Both the position numbers and the translations under genes were made by a program. The notes under the pieces were generated by a model that searched no databases, had not been told where the DNA came from, and saw only the letters and a list, made by a program, of their open reading frames with translations. From Lepisosteus oculatus (taxonomy: Eukaryota > Chordata > Actinopteri > Semionotiformes > Lepisosteidae), in assembly GCF_040954835.1 (NCBI RefSeq), contig NC_090723.1, forward strand, positions 4,598,001 through 4,662,000: 64,000 bases of DNA, read 5' to 3'. This document shows positions 46,501-56,289 of the stretch, piece by piece; the first letter of the stretch is position 1, and every line of letters starts with the position of its first letter.

Positions 46501-49500
46501 TCATGCAATCAGCTACAGGGAGAACACAGACGCAGGAAGAGGAACAATGGGATGAGAGCCCTGTTGGTAGGCACACTGCCATCCCGCAGGAAAACAAAAC
46601 ACACAGGATAAAATATGACAGCTTTCCAAGGCCAGGTGACAAACAAAACATTACCATGGAGAAATCTATCCAGTTATAACATGCTCAAGTCAACAATTAG
46701 AACTTTTTTAATTTAATTGAATCGTTTTCATAATTGCACCGTACTTTTCATTCAACTTTAGCTGAAAGTCCCTTAAAATGCGCTGTCATCGTCATTGAAA
46801 CGAGATCCCAGTACCCAGAACACTACATTTCAGCACCAATGTACTTTGTGTTTTGGCAGCTGAAAACCGCCGCAACAATTTTTTTTTAAAAAAAAGCAGG
46901 TCACAGCTTCCAGAGGTACACGGGCAAACCTTTTCGGCCCAGCTCAGAAAGGCTGAGGCCTTTCCTGTGTCAGGACTGAACCAAGAAACCCTGCATTCAC
47001 CCATTTCTAACCTCTAAATCCCATTCAGGGTCGTGGGGGAGCTGGAGCCTATCCAAGCACAAGGCAGGATACCCCCCTGGACGGGCACAGCGAGGCAGCG
47101 ACGCTAACCACTGCCCCATCACGACACCCACACCAGGAACCCAATTAACACAATACACCTGGCCAAGTTAGGGCTTTGGATTTTGCCTTACAGCTTAAAT
47201 AAAGATGCTTTCTCTAAGGTTTACCTGTGTTTGGGACAGAGGAGGCACTTGTGGAACCAATGCTGTTAGCTCTGGAAACAACACTCCCAATCCTTGCACT
47301 GTCCGAAAAGAAAGCTGAAAAAAATAAAATAGGTCACTTCCTTGTGCACACGACTGAGCTGCAGCATGTAGCCCAGTTAAAGGGCGATGGAACTTAAAAC
47401 TCACTGAAGACACACCCGAAAAACACCTTCCACAACGAAAACAGCAACACTCCACTGCATATTTCTAAGCATAAGGGGTGTTTTCAAAATGTCCAACGCT
47501 CAGGCAGAGCTGTCACACGTCATGCATCTCAAGATGGATCGTTTTAAAATAGATTTCAGTTGTTTGGGCAAACAGAGAAAGAGACCAAAGAAAAAAAACA
47601 TACAATTTTGTAATTGTTCAAGTAGGTAGCCACATCAGCATGCGCGGCTAGCCACCCACTCGAACTCGAACGTCAGAAGGCAGGAGGTGTCTTCGGATGC
47701 CTTCTGGACACCCGAGGAAGGCTGCACACCCAAAACTCCACCTCTCTTCTTTGCCTTTCAGCATGGGATAAACCTTTACCGGTTCCAGTTTTTTAACTGT
47801 CTGACCAACTTCAAAAATACAAATGACCTCCAGAAAAGTTCACAGAGCTGACCCAGTCAGACCCTGCCCCCTCTTCCCTACGGATTCTGCCACCATCCTA
47901 CCCATTCCTCGGATCCCGTGTCTCCACTGGCTTCCCGAGAGATCTGCGGGCAGGCAGGTTTCTGCTCTGGCACAGAGACGGCAGGGCTCCTGACAACACA
48001 ACCACCACCGACCTCGAGATGACAGGCAGCAAGAGTACTTACAGGGGTCGAGTCCATTGTCAGCGAAGGTGGGATCCGGCTGCTGCAGAGAAAAAGTGAA
48101 AAGGAAACAAAACGAGAGATTTTAATAACCAGCTTGAGAGGGGCAATTTGACCAAGCAGCTGTCTTTTCCATTGACATGCTGTGTCAGCCTCTGCAGAGG
48201 AAAATGTAGAGCAGGAGTTTTAGATACATAATGCTGCAGTTCCTTTAGAAAGTATCCACCCCCCTTGGTCTTTTCACAATTGATGTTGCAAACTCAACTA
48301 TACATTTATATGGGATTTTTCGGTGGCTGATCTACACATATTAATCTACGTCAAAGTAGAAAGGAACATTCTACCTTGTATATACCTCATACATACTTCT
48401 TTTTTGAATTTTTAAATAGAAGGTATCTGTAAGGATTACAAAACTGCTGAAAAAATAAAGAGAGTTAAGCAAAAACTGGTTTCTAATCTCATCCACACCG
48501 AGAGAAAAAAATCACTACCTCTTCTGTCATCTCCACGAGTGATATGTTCAGCTGTGCTTGGTGTTTCACAATCAGAAACAGAATGCTTTTTAATAATTTA
48601 AAAAATTTTCATTTCATTTTGCTAGAAGACACCTAATAAACCTCAATTATATCTTCTCTCGTTATTTTCTTGTGTTTTTAATATAAATTATATACGGTAC
48701 CATACAGAAATATTGTTTCACAAAACTATTCATGAAGCATAAGTTCCCAAATACTGAGCTGTGCACCCAGTAAATGACTACAACGTCGAAAAATCAGTAA
48801 AACCACAAAGTAATGATAAAAAAAGACTAGAATAATTCATTCTTCTTTTCTGGTTTCGGGAAAAATGAAGGGTGAACTTTACAAACGCCGTTTAAGACAG
48901 CGGCCGATTTGCAAACCTAGAAAATAAAATATTTAATTTTGCATCCCAGATATTGTTACTTTATAGTTAATATTTTTCTTAAACAAAAGGATTTTCCGGC
49001 ACCATCAATCGCCAGGGCGAAACCAGAAAGCGGAATTGTGCCACAACCCCAATATCCCAGAATCCTACGACCCCATGCAAATGAGCGAATGCCAACAGCC
49101 AATTGAAACGCAAGGAAGTAGCCAAGGGCGGGGCGTGTATACTCCCACCAATGTTTTCTTTAAACTTTTACAATGCTATTAAACTTCAATGCAATATTTG
49201 TGTGGGATATCCCCGCGTAGCATATTACACCTTTAGGGATTAGCTTGAATTGTGCGCTATATACATACCTCGCAATTCAAACCTATTTTTTTTATATTCA
49301 CTTTATGTCCACTGATAATCACTTAGCCACTGCTGGCTGGTCTTGTTCTATTTATAGATCGGAAACTGAATGTTTAATTTCCAGTGACAAAGGGTAGTCG
49401 TTCGGACAAACCAGTATTTATATTAAGTGAAAAATAGGGAAATGCAGCAGAGTACCTTCAAAATGTTAACCTCCGTGTGTGCCCACGGATACTGAACACG

Positions 49501-50326
49501 TCTGCCGTACTGGAACCAGGAGATTGTGCGTGTAAACAACCTCACTACTACAATTCCAAATTCGGGACATAAACTCAACTCGACCCAAAGTCACACACTA
49601 TGAACTATACCCCCTAAAACGGGAAACAGCAAAAGACAATTATAACAGGTAGCTTTTCATAGTGGTGAAAAATCCTTCTGTATTTTTCTTAACATGCGGC
49701 CATTGCCTAAGAGAGATTCGAGTCGCGTTTTGGTTTCAAAAGCGTGCATTTTTAAGATCGCCCATTAAAGGAAACCAGCTGGCTTCTTCTCCAAAAGCCT
49801 ATAGCTTCCGGCGTCGCAAACAAAAAGAAAACATCTATTTTTTTTAATTCCCGTTTGTGTCCCATTTGCTCCGGACAACAACGTCTACTTAGCAAATCAT
49901 TATTATTGATCCCTAGTCCTTAACGTACAGTGCATCGATCCAAGTAACTTCTGCACAGGTTTAGAATAAGGACTGCGGACTGAGTGGTTCTAGAAAGTGC
50001 TCCGAAAAATTAATACAAGTAGAACATGCATGCATTAAAGATGAATACGTAAGAAACCAGAAGACTTCAAAAACGAAAGTTATGTTTCATGACAATAACA
50101 AGTAGCGTAACGGAGGAAAAAAAAAACCCTTGATCGTATTTTTTTCCCCGGCCAGTGCGGTGTCTGAACGCTACAGACAGCGCTACGTTAGCTGTCGCTG
50201 CCTTTCTAGACGTGGCGGGGGGAAATCTTCCAAATATTCTTGTGTTGCTTTCACGTGTATTGAGGAATAAACTGTTTCGCTTACTTTGCTCCACGGGTCC
50301 TCCGGTGAAGTACTGGGCTCCGTCAT
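43594..50326 (-). CDS. mlx: MLX, Max-like protein X, complete, 247 aa
   Basis: Eight exons in transcript order: 50326-50285, 48082-48043, 47314-47225, 46473-46364, 45588-45486, 45283-45184, 44450-44249 and 43650-43594, all GT-AG and in phase. It starts MTEPSTSPEDPWSK and ends DVLQHLNTQLY, close in length to the shorter human isoform. Residues 76-128 are the bHLH: the basic region AHTQAEQKRRDAIK has the E-box contact residues H82, E86 and R90. The zipper IDYIQFLHKEKKKQEEEV begins at 130. The conserved C-terminal dimerisation and cytoplasmic-localisation domain (IMDSLFQSFNASISV, then SACVFSWIEEHCKPQ) spans about 163-247. MLX heterodimerises with MondoA and ChREBP on carbohydrate-response elements. 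Exon 2 has a tandem GCAGCAG acceptor. It converges on psmc3ip, as in human. Confidence 0.97.
46996..47127 (+). repeat. Dispersed fish repeat fragment in mlx intron 3
   Basis: ACCCATTTCTAACCTCTAAA, CAGGGTCGTGGGGGAGCTGG and GCACAAGGCAGGATACCCCC match the start of the longer copy at 56523, then it jumps to the end segment CGCTAACCACTGCCCC. It is internally deleted. Confidence 0.65.
47625..47786 (+). mobile_element. Foldback (inverted-repeat) element in mlx intron 2
   Basis: It shows the left end CATCAGCATGCGCGGCTAGC, a central CACCCGAGGAAGGCTGCACA, and the right end TCAGCATGGGATAAACCTTT plus ACCGGTTCC. The arms are diverged but recognisable against the copies at 50396 and 55290. Confidence 0.65.
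48228..48430. repeat. DNA-transposon-like repeat remnant in mlx intron 1
   Basis: AGAAAGTATCCACCCCCCTT followed by TTTCACAATTGATGTTGCAA and GTAGAAAGGAACATTCTACC resembles the ends of a family very common in fish (AAAGTATTCACCCCCTTGG). The transposon class was not determined. Confidence 0.4.
49005..49150 (-). promoter_or_regulatory. Possible alternative mlx promoter in intron 1
   Basis: A compact cluster holds a TATCCCAGAATCC segment (ZNF143-like), the octamer ATGCAAAT at 49075-49082, CCAAT at 49099-49103, and the Sp1-type GGGCGGGGC at 49128-49136. It lies about 1.2 kb inside mlx intron 1 from the first exon. No associated first exon was identified, so promoter function is inferred from motif clustering only. 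Confidence 0.35.
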
Positions 50327-50395
50327 CTTGGAAACCACGCCGGAGCATCACGGGAAGGAGAGCAAGGTCGCCCTCTAGGGCGCGAGTGTAGTAAT

Positions 50396-50790
50396 GAACA
50401 AGTAAAGGTTGATTCCCTGCTGGAAAGAGAGGGAAACGCAACGTTTCGGTTGTGGGGCCACACCCGAAGAATAATTATAGTAATTAATAATAATTGCTTA
50501 CACTTATATAGCGCTTTTCTGGACACTCCACTCAAAGCGCTTTACAGGTTATGGGGATCCCCTCCACCACCACCAGTGTGCAGCCCCACCTGGATGATGG
50601 GACGGCAGCCATAGTGCGCCAATACACTCCCCACACATCAGCTCTCAGTGGGGAGGAGAATAGAGTGATGAAGCCAGTTCATACAGTAGATTGGCTCCGC
50701 AGCCGAAACGTTGTTTTTCCTTACTTCTCTTTTCCGCAGGGAATAAACCTTTACTTTTTCCTTTGCAGCCTACGCGTGCTAACGCATGTG
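50396..50790 (+). mobile_element. Foldback element interrupted by a SINE, abutting mlx exon 1
   Basis: The left arm (GAACAAGTAAAGGTTGATTC to ACGTTTCGGTTGTGGGGCCA, about 50396-50470) and the right arm (GCAGCCGAAACGTTG, then GCAGGGAATAAACCTTTACT, to 50790) are inverted copies of one another. A 5S-derived SINE at 50482-50682 lies between them. The left edge is only about 70 bp from the mlx ATG at 50326. Confidence 0.75.
50482..50682 (-). mobile_element. 5S-derived SINE nested in the foldback element
   Basis: Minus-strand copy, 5'-truncated: tail TATATAGCGCTTTTCTGGAC, CAAAGCGCTTTACAGG, and body GCCATAGTGCGCCAATACAC, ending near GAAGCCAGTTCAT. It is very similar to the copies at 15613 and 62334 and is younger than the foldback element it interrupts. 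Confidence 0.8.
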
Positions 50791-53700
50791 ACGAACTACA
50801 TGTGTAGTAATGGATATTCTGTCCTAGGAATGGACTTTTAAGAAAAATACCCTATATATATTAAAAAACTCAACGAAAAATCAATTAGGCGCGTTTTTAA
50901 TTTTTCAAGTCTACTTGTGTGAGTGAGGTTTGAGTTTTGTTTCTGCAGTGTCTACCTTTCACCAGAAGAGAGCAGCAGAACTTTCCTATGGTAAAAGTCC
51001 AACCAATAAGACTAACAATAAGACACTGACTCTTAAGTAATAATAATTCATTAATAATTAATTCATAATAATAGATCGCCCACCCCCCTCCCACATTCCT
51101 GTATCGGAGATGTTGTGCTGAGACCTGTGGACAGTAAGCTTTTCTGGGTAATGGAGACCACAATGTTTCTCAACAGTACACTGATGCTTTCTCCTTTAAA
51201 TATGAATGATGCTATCAACAGGCTATGAAAATTAAGTTCAACCCAACCACCAAAAAAGTGGGGGTCTCCCAACCAGGCTCGTTAAAGTCTCTCAAGTTTG
51301 TCTGGCCTTCAGGGAATTCACAACAATCTTCTTGGCTTTTTCCCTCCTCCCAGTGCCTCAGGACAGGCACGTGAAATATGTGCACATGTTGGGGTGCTGG
51401 CTACTCCAAGCACACTTCTCCATCTCTGTATCTGTTGGTAGGGATGTTTCTTGGTGCCGTGTGAGATAATAGCTACTAATCAAGATGAATACACTGAGGT
51501 CAGGAGCCAGCGGAAATCAGACCAGACCTGCTGCTTGAAAGAGCTGCTTCTGAAGGCAGGGGTTGATGTAAGATAAGACATTTTTCCAGACTGCTCCCAG
51601 TTTAGATAAGAAACTCCATGAAAATGATTTCCGTTCTCCATGTCGCCCATATAGGGAATTCATAAAGTAGCACAGAACTGCACAGACGAACACTTTCTAA
51701 CGGCGATACTTCAAACACAGTGAATAACACATGTTGTAAGAAGACTTCCAACAGGAATGGCAAAATGCTGCTTGGACAAAATTAAAATTATATTTTTGCA
51801 TAAAAGAGGAAAAAGAGCACCACTGAATTTCATGTACTCTTGGTCAATTAAATCACATTTCAGGATCCACCTAACAAAAGTCAGTTCTAACATCCTCTTA
51901 AATACATTTTCTCTATGAAGTGATAAGGGTTGATAGGCTTAATATTATTAAATTGAATAAGACATAATTTTTGCTGACATTCCCTACCAGTCTAAAATTA
52001 TTTTGGGGACTTGGTTCTTAAAGACGTCTGGTTGGGAAAAAACGAGACATCTGGACATGCTTCTCCAACATGTCCATACATACAGCTATTCATCACTGGA
52101 CAGTCGGCCCGGCGTCAGACAGCTCAAGAGAACCTGGGCTGAGTAAAGCCAACACTATCCCAGCAGCACCTGAGCTTGCGTCGGTGCTGGGAGAATCTTC
52201 ATCACAGTTGGCACATGGGACAAGACACAGGCTCATACCCACAAAGTCAGGCTAAATATAATTCACCCTGATCTCTAATCTACCACCTGTACTGCCTGCG
52301 CCACTCAACAGTTTTAACACATCATTGCTTTTGAAACCTGACACCCACTGCTTAAAGACAGCTTATACTTATCACTACCCTATACTACGCTATACTTATG
52401 CTCTTTTTGGCTTTAAGGACTACAAAGTTAAAGCCCAGCCCTGTTACCATTTTAAATTGAGTGTGGATTATATCAAAGGCTATCTGGATTGCAGTGTTTA
52501 GAAAAGAGAGGGAGATATGTTCTCTTGAGAAGCGGTCAGCGTTTCCTTTCCCAGGACACTCAAACTCTCCCCCGCTCTACAAAAAAACCAATATTTTCAA
52601 GTCCAATGTTCATCGTCTTCACAGAAGACCCAGATCATAGACACATTCTTCTAATTGTAAAACTGAGATTTTCAGAGCAGTGGCTTCTCCCTTTCAATGT
52701 TATGGTATCACAGCAGGCCTCCTGTTAATAGAAGCACCACTGTGACAGATAGTGGACCAAGAGAAATGCTAGCTGCAGTGTAAGCAGTAATTGCTTACTG
52801 CTGTTACTGTCTCACCTCTGAGTCCCCACCCTCTACAGCTCATAGGGGTGCTCCAGGCCCACTGCGCAAAAGAGCTGTGTCAGGAGACCTGGGAGAAGAC
52901 ATCACTAGTCACAGTCTCACTTTCAGTCCTGAGACCTCCCCAGCACCGAGCACCAATTTACAGTGGCAACATCAAGGCCGTTCCCGGATTTTATTGGGAG
53001 TACCTGGATTACTCATCGCAAACTCAAAAGGGAGCATGAGGAAGAACATGCACACTTCACACAGCCAGGTGCATAAAGTCAGAATCGACCCCTGGAGATG
53101 TACATCTACTGTCACATCAACTACCAAGCCACTCTGCTGGCCATGACAGGTTATGTTCGGTACAGGAGGATAATGATGACGCATGCCCTGTTAACACGGA
53201 TAACATCTGGACAGTGTTTTTGCAATCTCCCATGTTATTAACATGCTTATACCAGGGGCTTTTCTTTGCTCTGACATAGATGTACATTCCTTAAAATACA
53301 TTTCTATAATTTACGGCATTTTAGCATGATTTATTGTTACTGCACCTCACTCTGCCTTCACCACGGAGTGCCAGAGTTATTTTATACAGGAGAGTGTCGC
53401 GGGCGTGACTGCAGTTCCCCTGGCAGGACCCTTGCCTCGGGATAGATTGCTGTCATCTGAGCCCCCAGAAGCATGTGAGAGCTGGGAGGCTCGCTGTATC
53501 GTCCCAGGCAGATCAGTAACGCTCGTGCCCCGCACCACGGGTATAAATAGAGCTTCAGGGGGTATCAGTGCTGGAGCACAGCGATGGTCACCAGCAGTAA
53601 ATGGGGCATTAATCCAACTGGTTAATCTGGAAGGGTTCGTGTGAGGGCAGGCAGGACAGCCAGCTGTGGTCTACGAAATGTTTCCTAAATCTGCGATCAT

Positions 53701-54750
53701 CGCGATTACAAGATAAACTTCTGGTAACTGCCGGGTCACCATCCAGTGGTTTCCAGGTGTGAAATACCAGGATTCAGCTCGGAAGAGTCTGTAAAAATAA
53801 GATCAGCTAGAAGCAGGCTGAAGTCCAAGTGCCAAAAGTGCTTTGGTTTTCTGTCATATTTCACAACACACACAGACCTTGGGAATGTGTTGCATTTAAT
53901 TTGCTTACTTGTCCATTTATTTGTTTCATGATGAATTACAGTCCGTGTCCTGTTGCCAATTATGCTAGTGCTAAAAATGAACAGAGTCTTTTATACCAGC
54001 CAGCTTTGCCAGCTTTCCCACAGGCTCTGTAAGTCTTGCTCAGTGATGTGATGGGTAGTGGTGATTCTTGAATGATGTTAGGATTAATGTATTTCATGTA
54101 TTTCTGAATAAAGTATCACATTTTTTGTCATAAACCTCAAGGTATAACAATAATGGTTAAATCATAGGATTATTATGATTATTCATGTTTTTGTCTATTT
54201 AAATGTTTATGATCATCATTATTGGCTGATTACTGATTGCAGTAGTGATAACTGATTTCAGTGCTTCGTTTCCTATGATTAAATAATAAAGGTTTGATGT
54301 AAGTCTATGTAGTGGGGATCTCTGTTCTCTAAGTTGCTAGCATGTCTGTTTTAATCATATCATAAGGCCGTACTGTAAATAAGTCCGGTGATCTATGACA
54401 GCCCTCACTGGAGCATGTGGCACACACCTGCCTCTGCGTTCACTGCTCCAGGTTTGCGCCTGGTTGACAGGGAGGGAGCAGTCCAAAGTCTTCAGACACG
54501 TCACCATCAGCTCCGGCTGGGGCTGGAAATGGCTGCTGTTGCTGCCGAGTGGCAGGGCCTTTGGATAATCAAGGGCTTCTTTTCAGCCAGCGGCTCGTGT
54601 GATGAAGTGCAGTTTGCCCCGGCATGGAGCTTCCAGAGTTCTAGACTGTGCAGGCTTCTCTTAAGATTCATCAGCACTCCCATGGTATAATACGCGTTTA
54701 AACAAATCAGATGACTATACTTTACTGCGGTGTTATGTCATCCTGCATTT
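50791..54750. other. Intergenic DNA upstream of mlx
   Basis: No gene was recognised. A consensus TATA box (TATAAATA at 53542-53549, in GGGTATAAATAGAG) is the only promoter-like signal noted, annotated separately. The remainder is unique-looking, moderately AT-rich sequence. Confidence 0.4.
53542..53549 (+). promoter_or_regulatory. Isolated TATA-box candidate
   Basis: TATAAATA sits in a locally CpG-containing stretch (53390-53560), and about 35 bp downstream is a GCGATGG start-like context whose frame closes after 13 codons. A transcript from here would have no recognisable protein. Confidence 0.3.
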
Positions 54751-55144
54751 TATAATAATTCTTTACATTTATATAGTGTTTTTTCTGGACACTCCACTCA
54801 AAGAGCTGGTTTACAGGTAATGGGAACTCCCTGCCACCACCACCACCACCAGTGTGTAGCCCCACCTGGGTGATGCGACAGCAGGCAAAATGCACCAGTA
54901 CGCTCCCACACACCACCTCTACATCCCAATCAAAGGATGGCACCTATTTTCTTTCCAGTATAGTGTCCCCGTCACTATACTGGGGCATTAGGACCCATAC
55001 AGACTGCAGGCCCCACTAACACCTCTCACAGCAGAAACCTTAGTTTTTCCCAGGAGGTCTCCCATCCAGGTACTGACCAGGCTCCCACCTGCTGAGCTTC
55101 AGTGGGCTGCCAGTTGTGAGTTGCAAGATGATATAGCTGCTGAC
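54751..55144 (-). mobile_element. 5S-derived SINE with complete 5' head
   Basis: On the minus strand the copy begins at 55144 with GTCAGCAGCTATATCATCTT, then CACTGAAGCTCAGCAGGTGG, GAGCCTGGTCAGTACCTGGA and TGGGAGACCTCCTGGGAAAA, which closely track the 5S rRNA order CTAAGCAGGGTCGGGCCTGG then TTAGTACTTGGATGGGAGAC. The body contains AGTATAGTGACGGGGACAC, has an internal deletion near 54930, and the tail ends in TATAT and an AT-rich repeat at 54751. It is the most complete 5' end in the window. Confidence 0.85.
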
Positions 55145-55289
55145 GTTTAAGGTGTTATGGACATTCTGTACTTGCAGAGAACTCCTCCCTGCCTTGGAAA
55201 GTAGCTGGACACAAAAATTAGATAAGCCAAAGGCAGGACAAAATCAAGTTCTATACTTGTAAGAACATTAGACAGTAGTTCTAGTAGGG

Positions 55290-55460
55290 GGCTGGGTCAG
55301 CATGCGAAGGCTGCAAAGGAACAAGTAAAGCTTTATTCCATGCTGAAAAGAGACTCAATGTTTCGGCTCTGGAGTCTTCTTCACATCCAAGGAAGGCTCC
55401 ACAGCTGAAACTTTGGGTTTCTTTTCTTCTCTTTTCAGCATGGAACACCTGCTTGTTCCA
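55290..55460 (+). mobile_element. Foldback (inverted-repeat) element, both arms present
   Basis: The left arm runs GGTCAGCATGCGAAGGCTGC, AAGTAAAGCTTTATTCCATG, AATGTTTCGGCTCTGGAGTC. The right arm is its inverted copy: GGAAGGCTCCACAGCTGAAA then CTCTTTTCAGCATGGAAC. A total of about 170 bp with no coding capacity, which fits a MITE-like or foldback repeat. Confidence 0.75.
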
Positions 55461-55875
55461 GATCATCAGACATAACATCTAAAATAGGAATGTCCCGATA
55501 AAACTGGTTTTGACCTAAAAAAACCAGAGCACTTACAAAAAAAAAGTGCATTTTGTCTGGGGAATGAGATTTTATTTCAAAATATCTCAGAATGATTTGA
55601 ACAATACATGTTGCCAATATAATACAAATATAATAAAGATGTTGCTGTTGGTACGAGTTGCTGATAATTCTGCATCTCCTGATGATCTCAAATAATACTG
55701 TGTGTGGTATCAGAGTTAGTGAACAGTGGTGTCTGAGAAACTGGAATCCCCAATTTACTCACTGGGTTTTAATGGAATGTTTGTTCAACACGAACAAATG
55801 GACAACTATGGTTTTAACTGTAGTAAACCAACAACAACAAAAAAAAGAAATGCACTTAAAAAACATGCATTTCAT

Positions 55876-55881
55876 TTTATT
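55876..55881 (-). terminator. coq10 poly(A) signal candidate
   Basis: TTTATT on the plus strand gives AATAAA on the coq10 strand, about 410 bp past the stop codon. Other candidates may exist nearby. Confidence 0.35.
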
Positions 55882-56289
55882 TAAATAAACATCTCAAAAT
55901 AAAAAAATGGAGATATACATTTTTAGCAACTGAAAAAAAAAACATCCCACTTGTATTGCACATTGCAAACACATTCAGACAGATTTTAAGCCAGGCTTTA
56001 AAAATCATTCATATAAATAAGATAAAAAACTGGGTGTCTCTGGTTTTCATCATAAAACCATTTTTAAGAAATCATATATACATATGTATATGTTTTGAAT
56101 AATAAATTAAACACCTAAAGAAATAAATAATTAGCACATAAGATTATTGGAAAATGAGGTCTGTGACACAGGTTATGCAGTAGATGTCCAACAGAAAAAG
56201 TGGACAAATTGAAACTGAAGACCAGCTCTTCAGCCCAGTGTGTTTCTGGGAAGGTTGGCAGGGGGCGGTCCTGCTGGAGGGGTTAGAGG

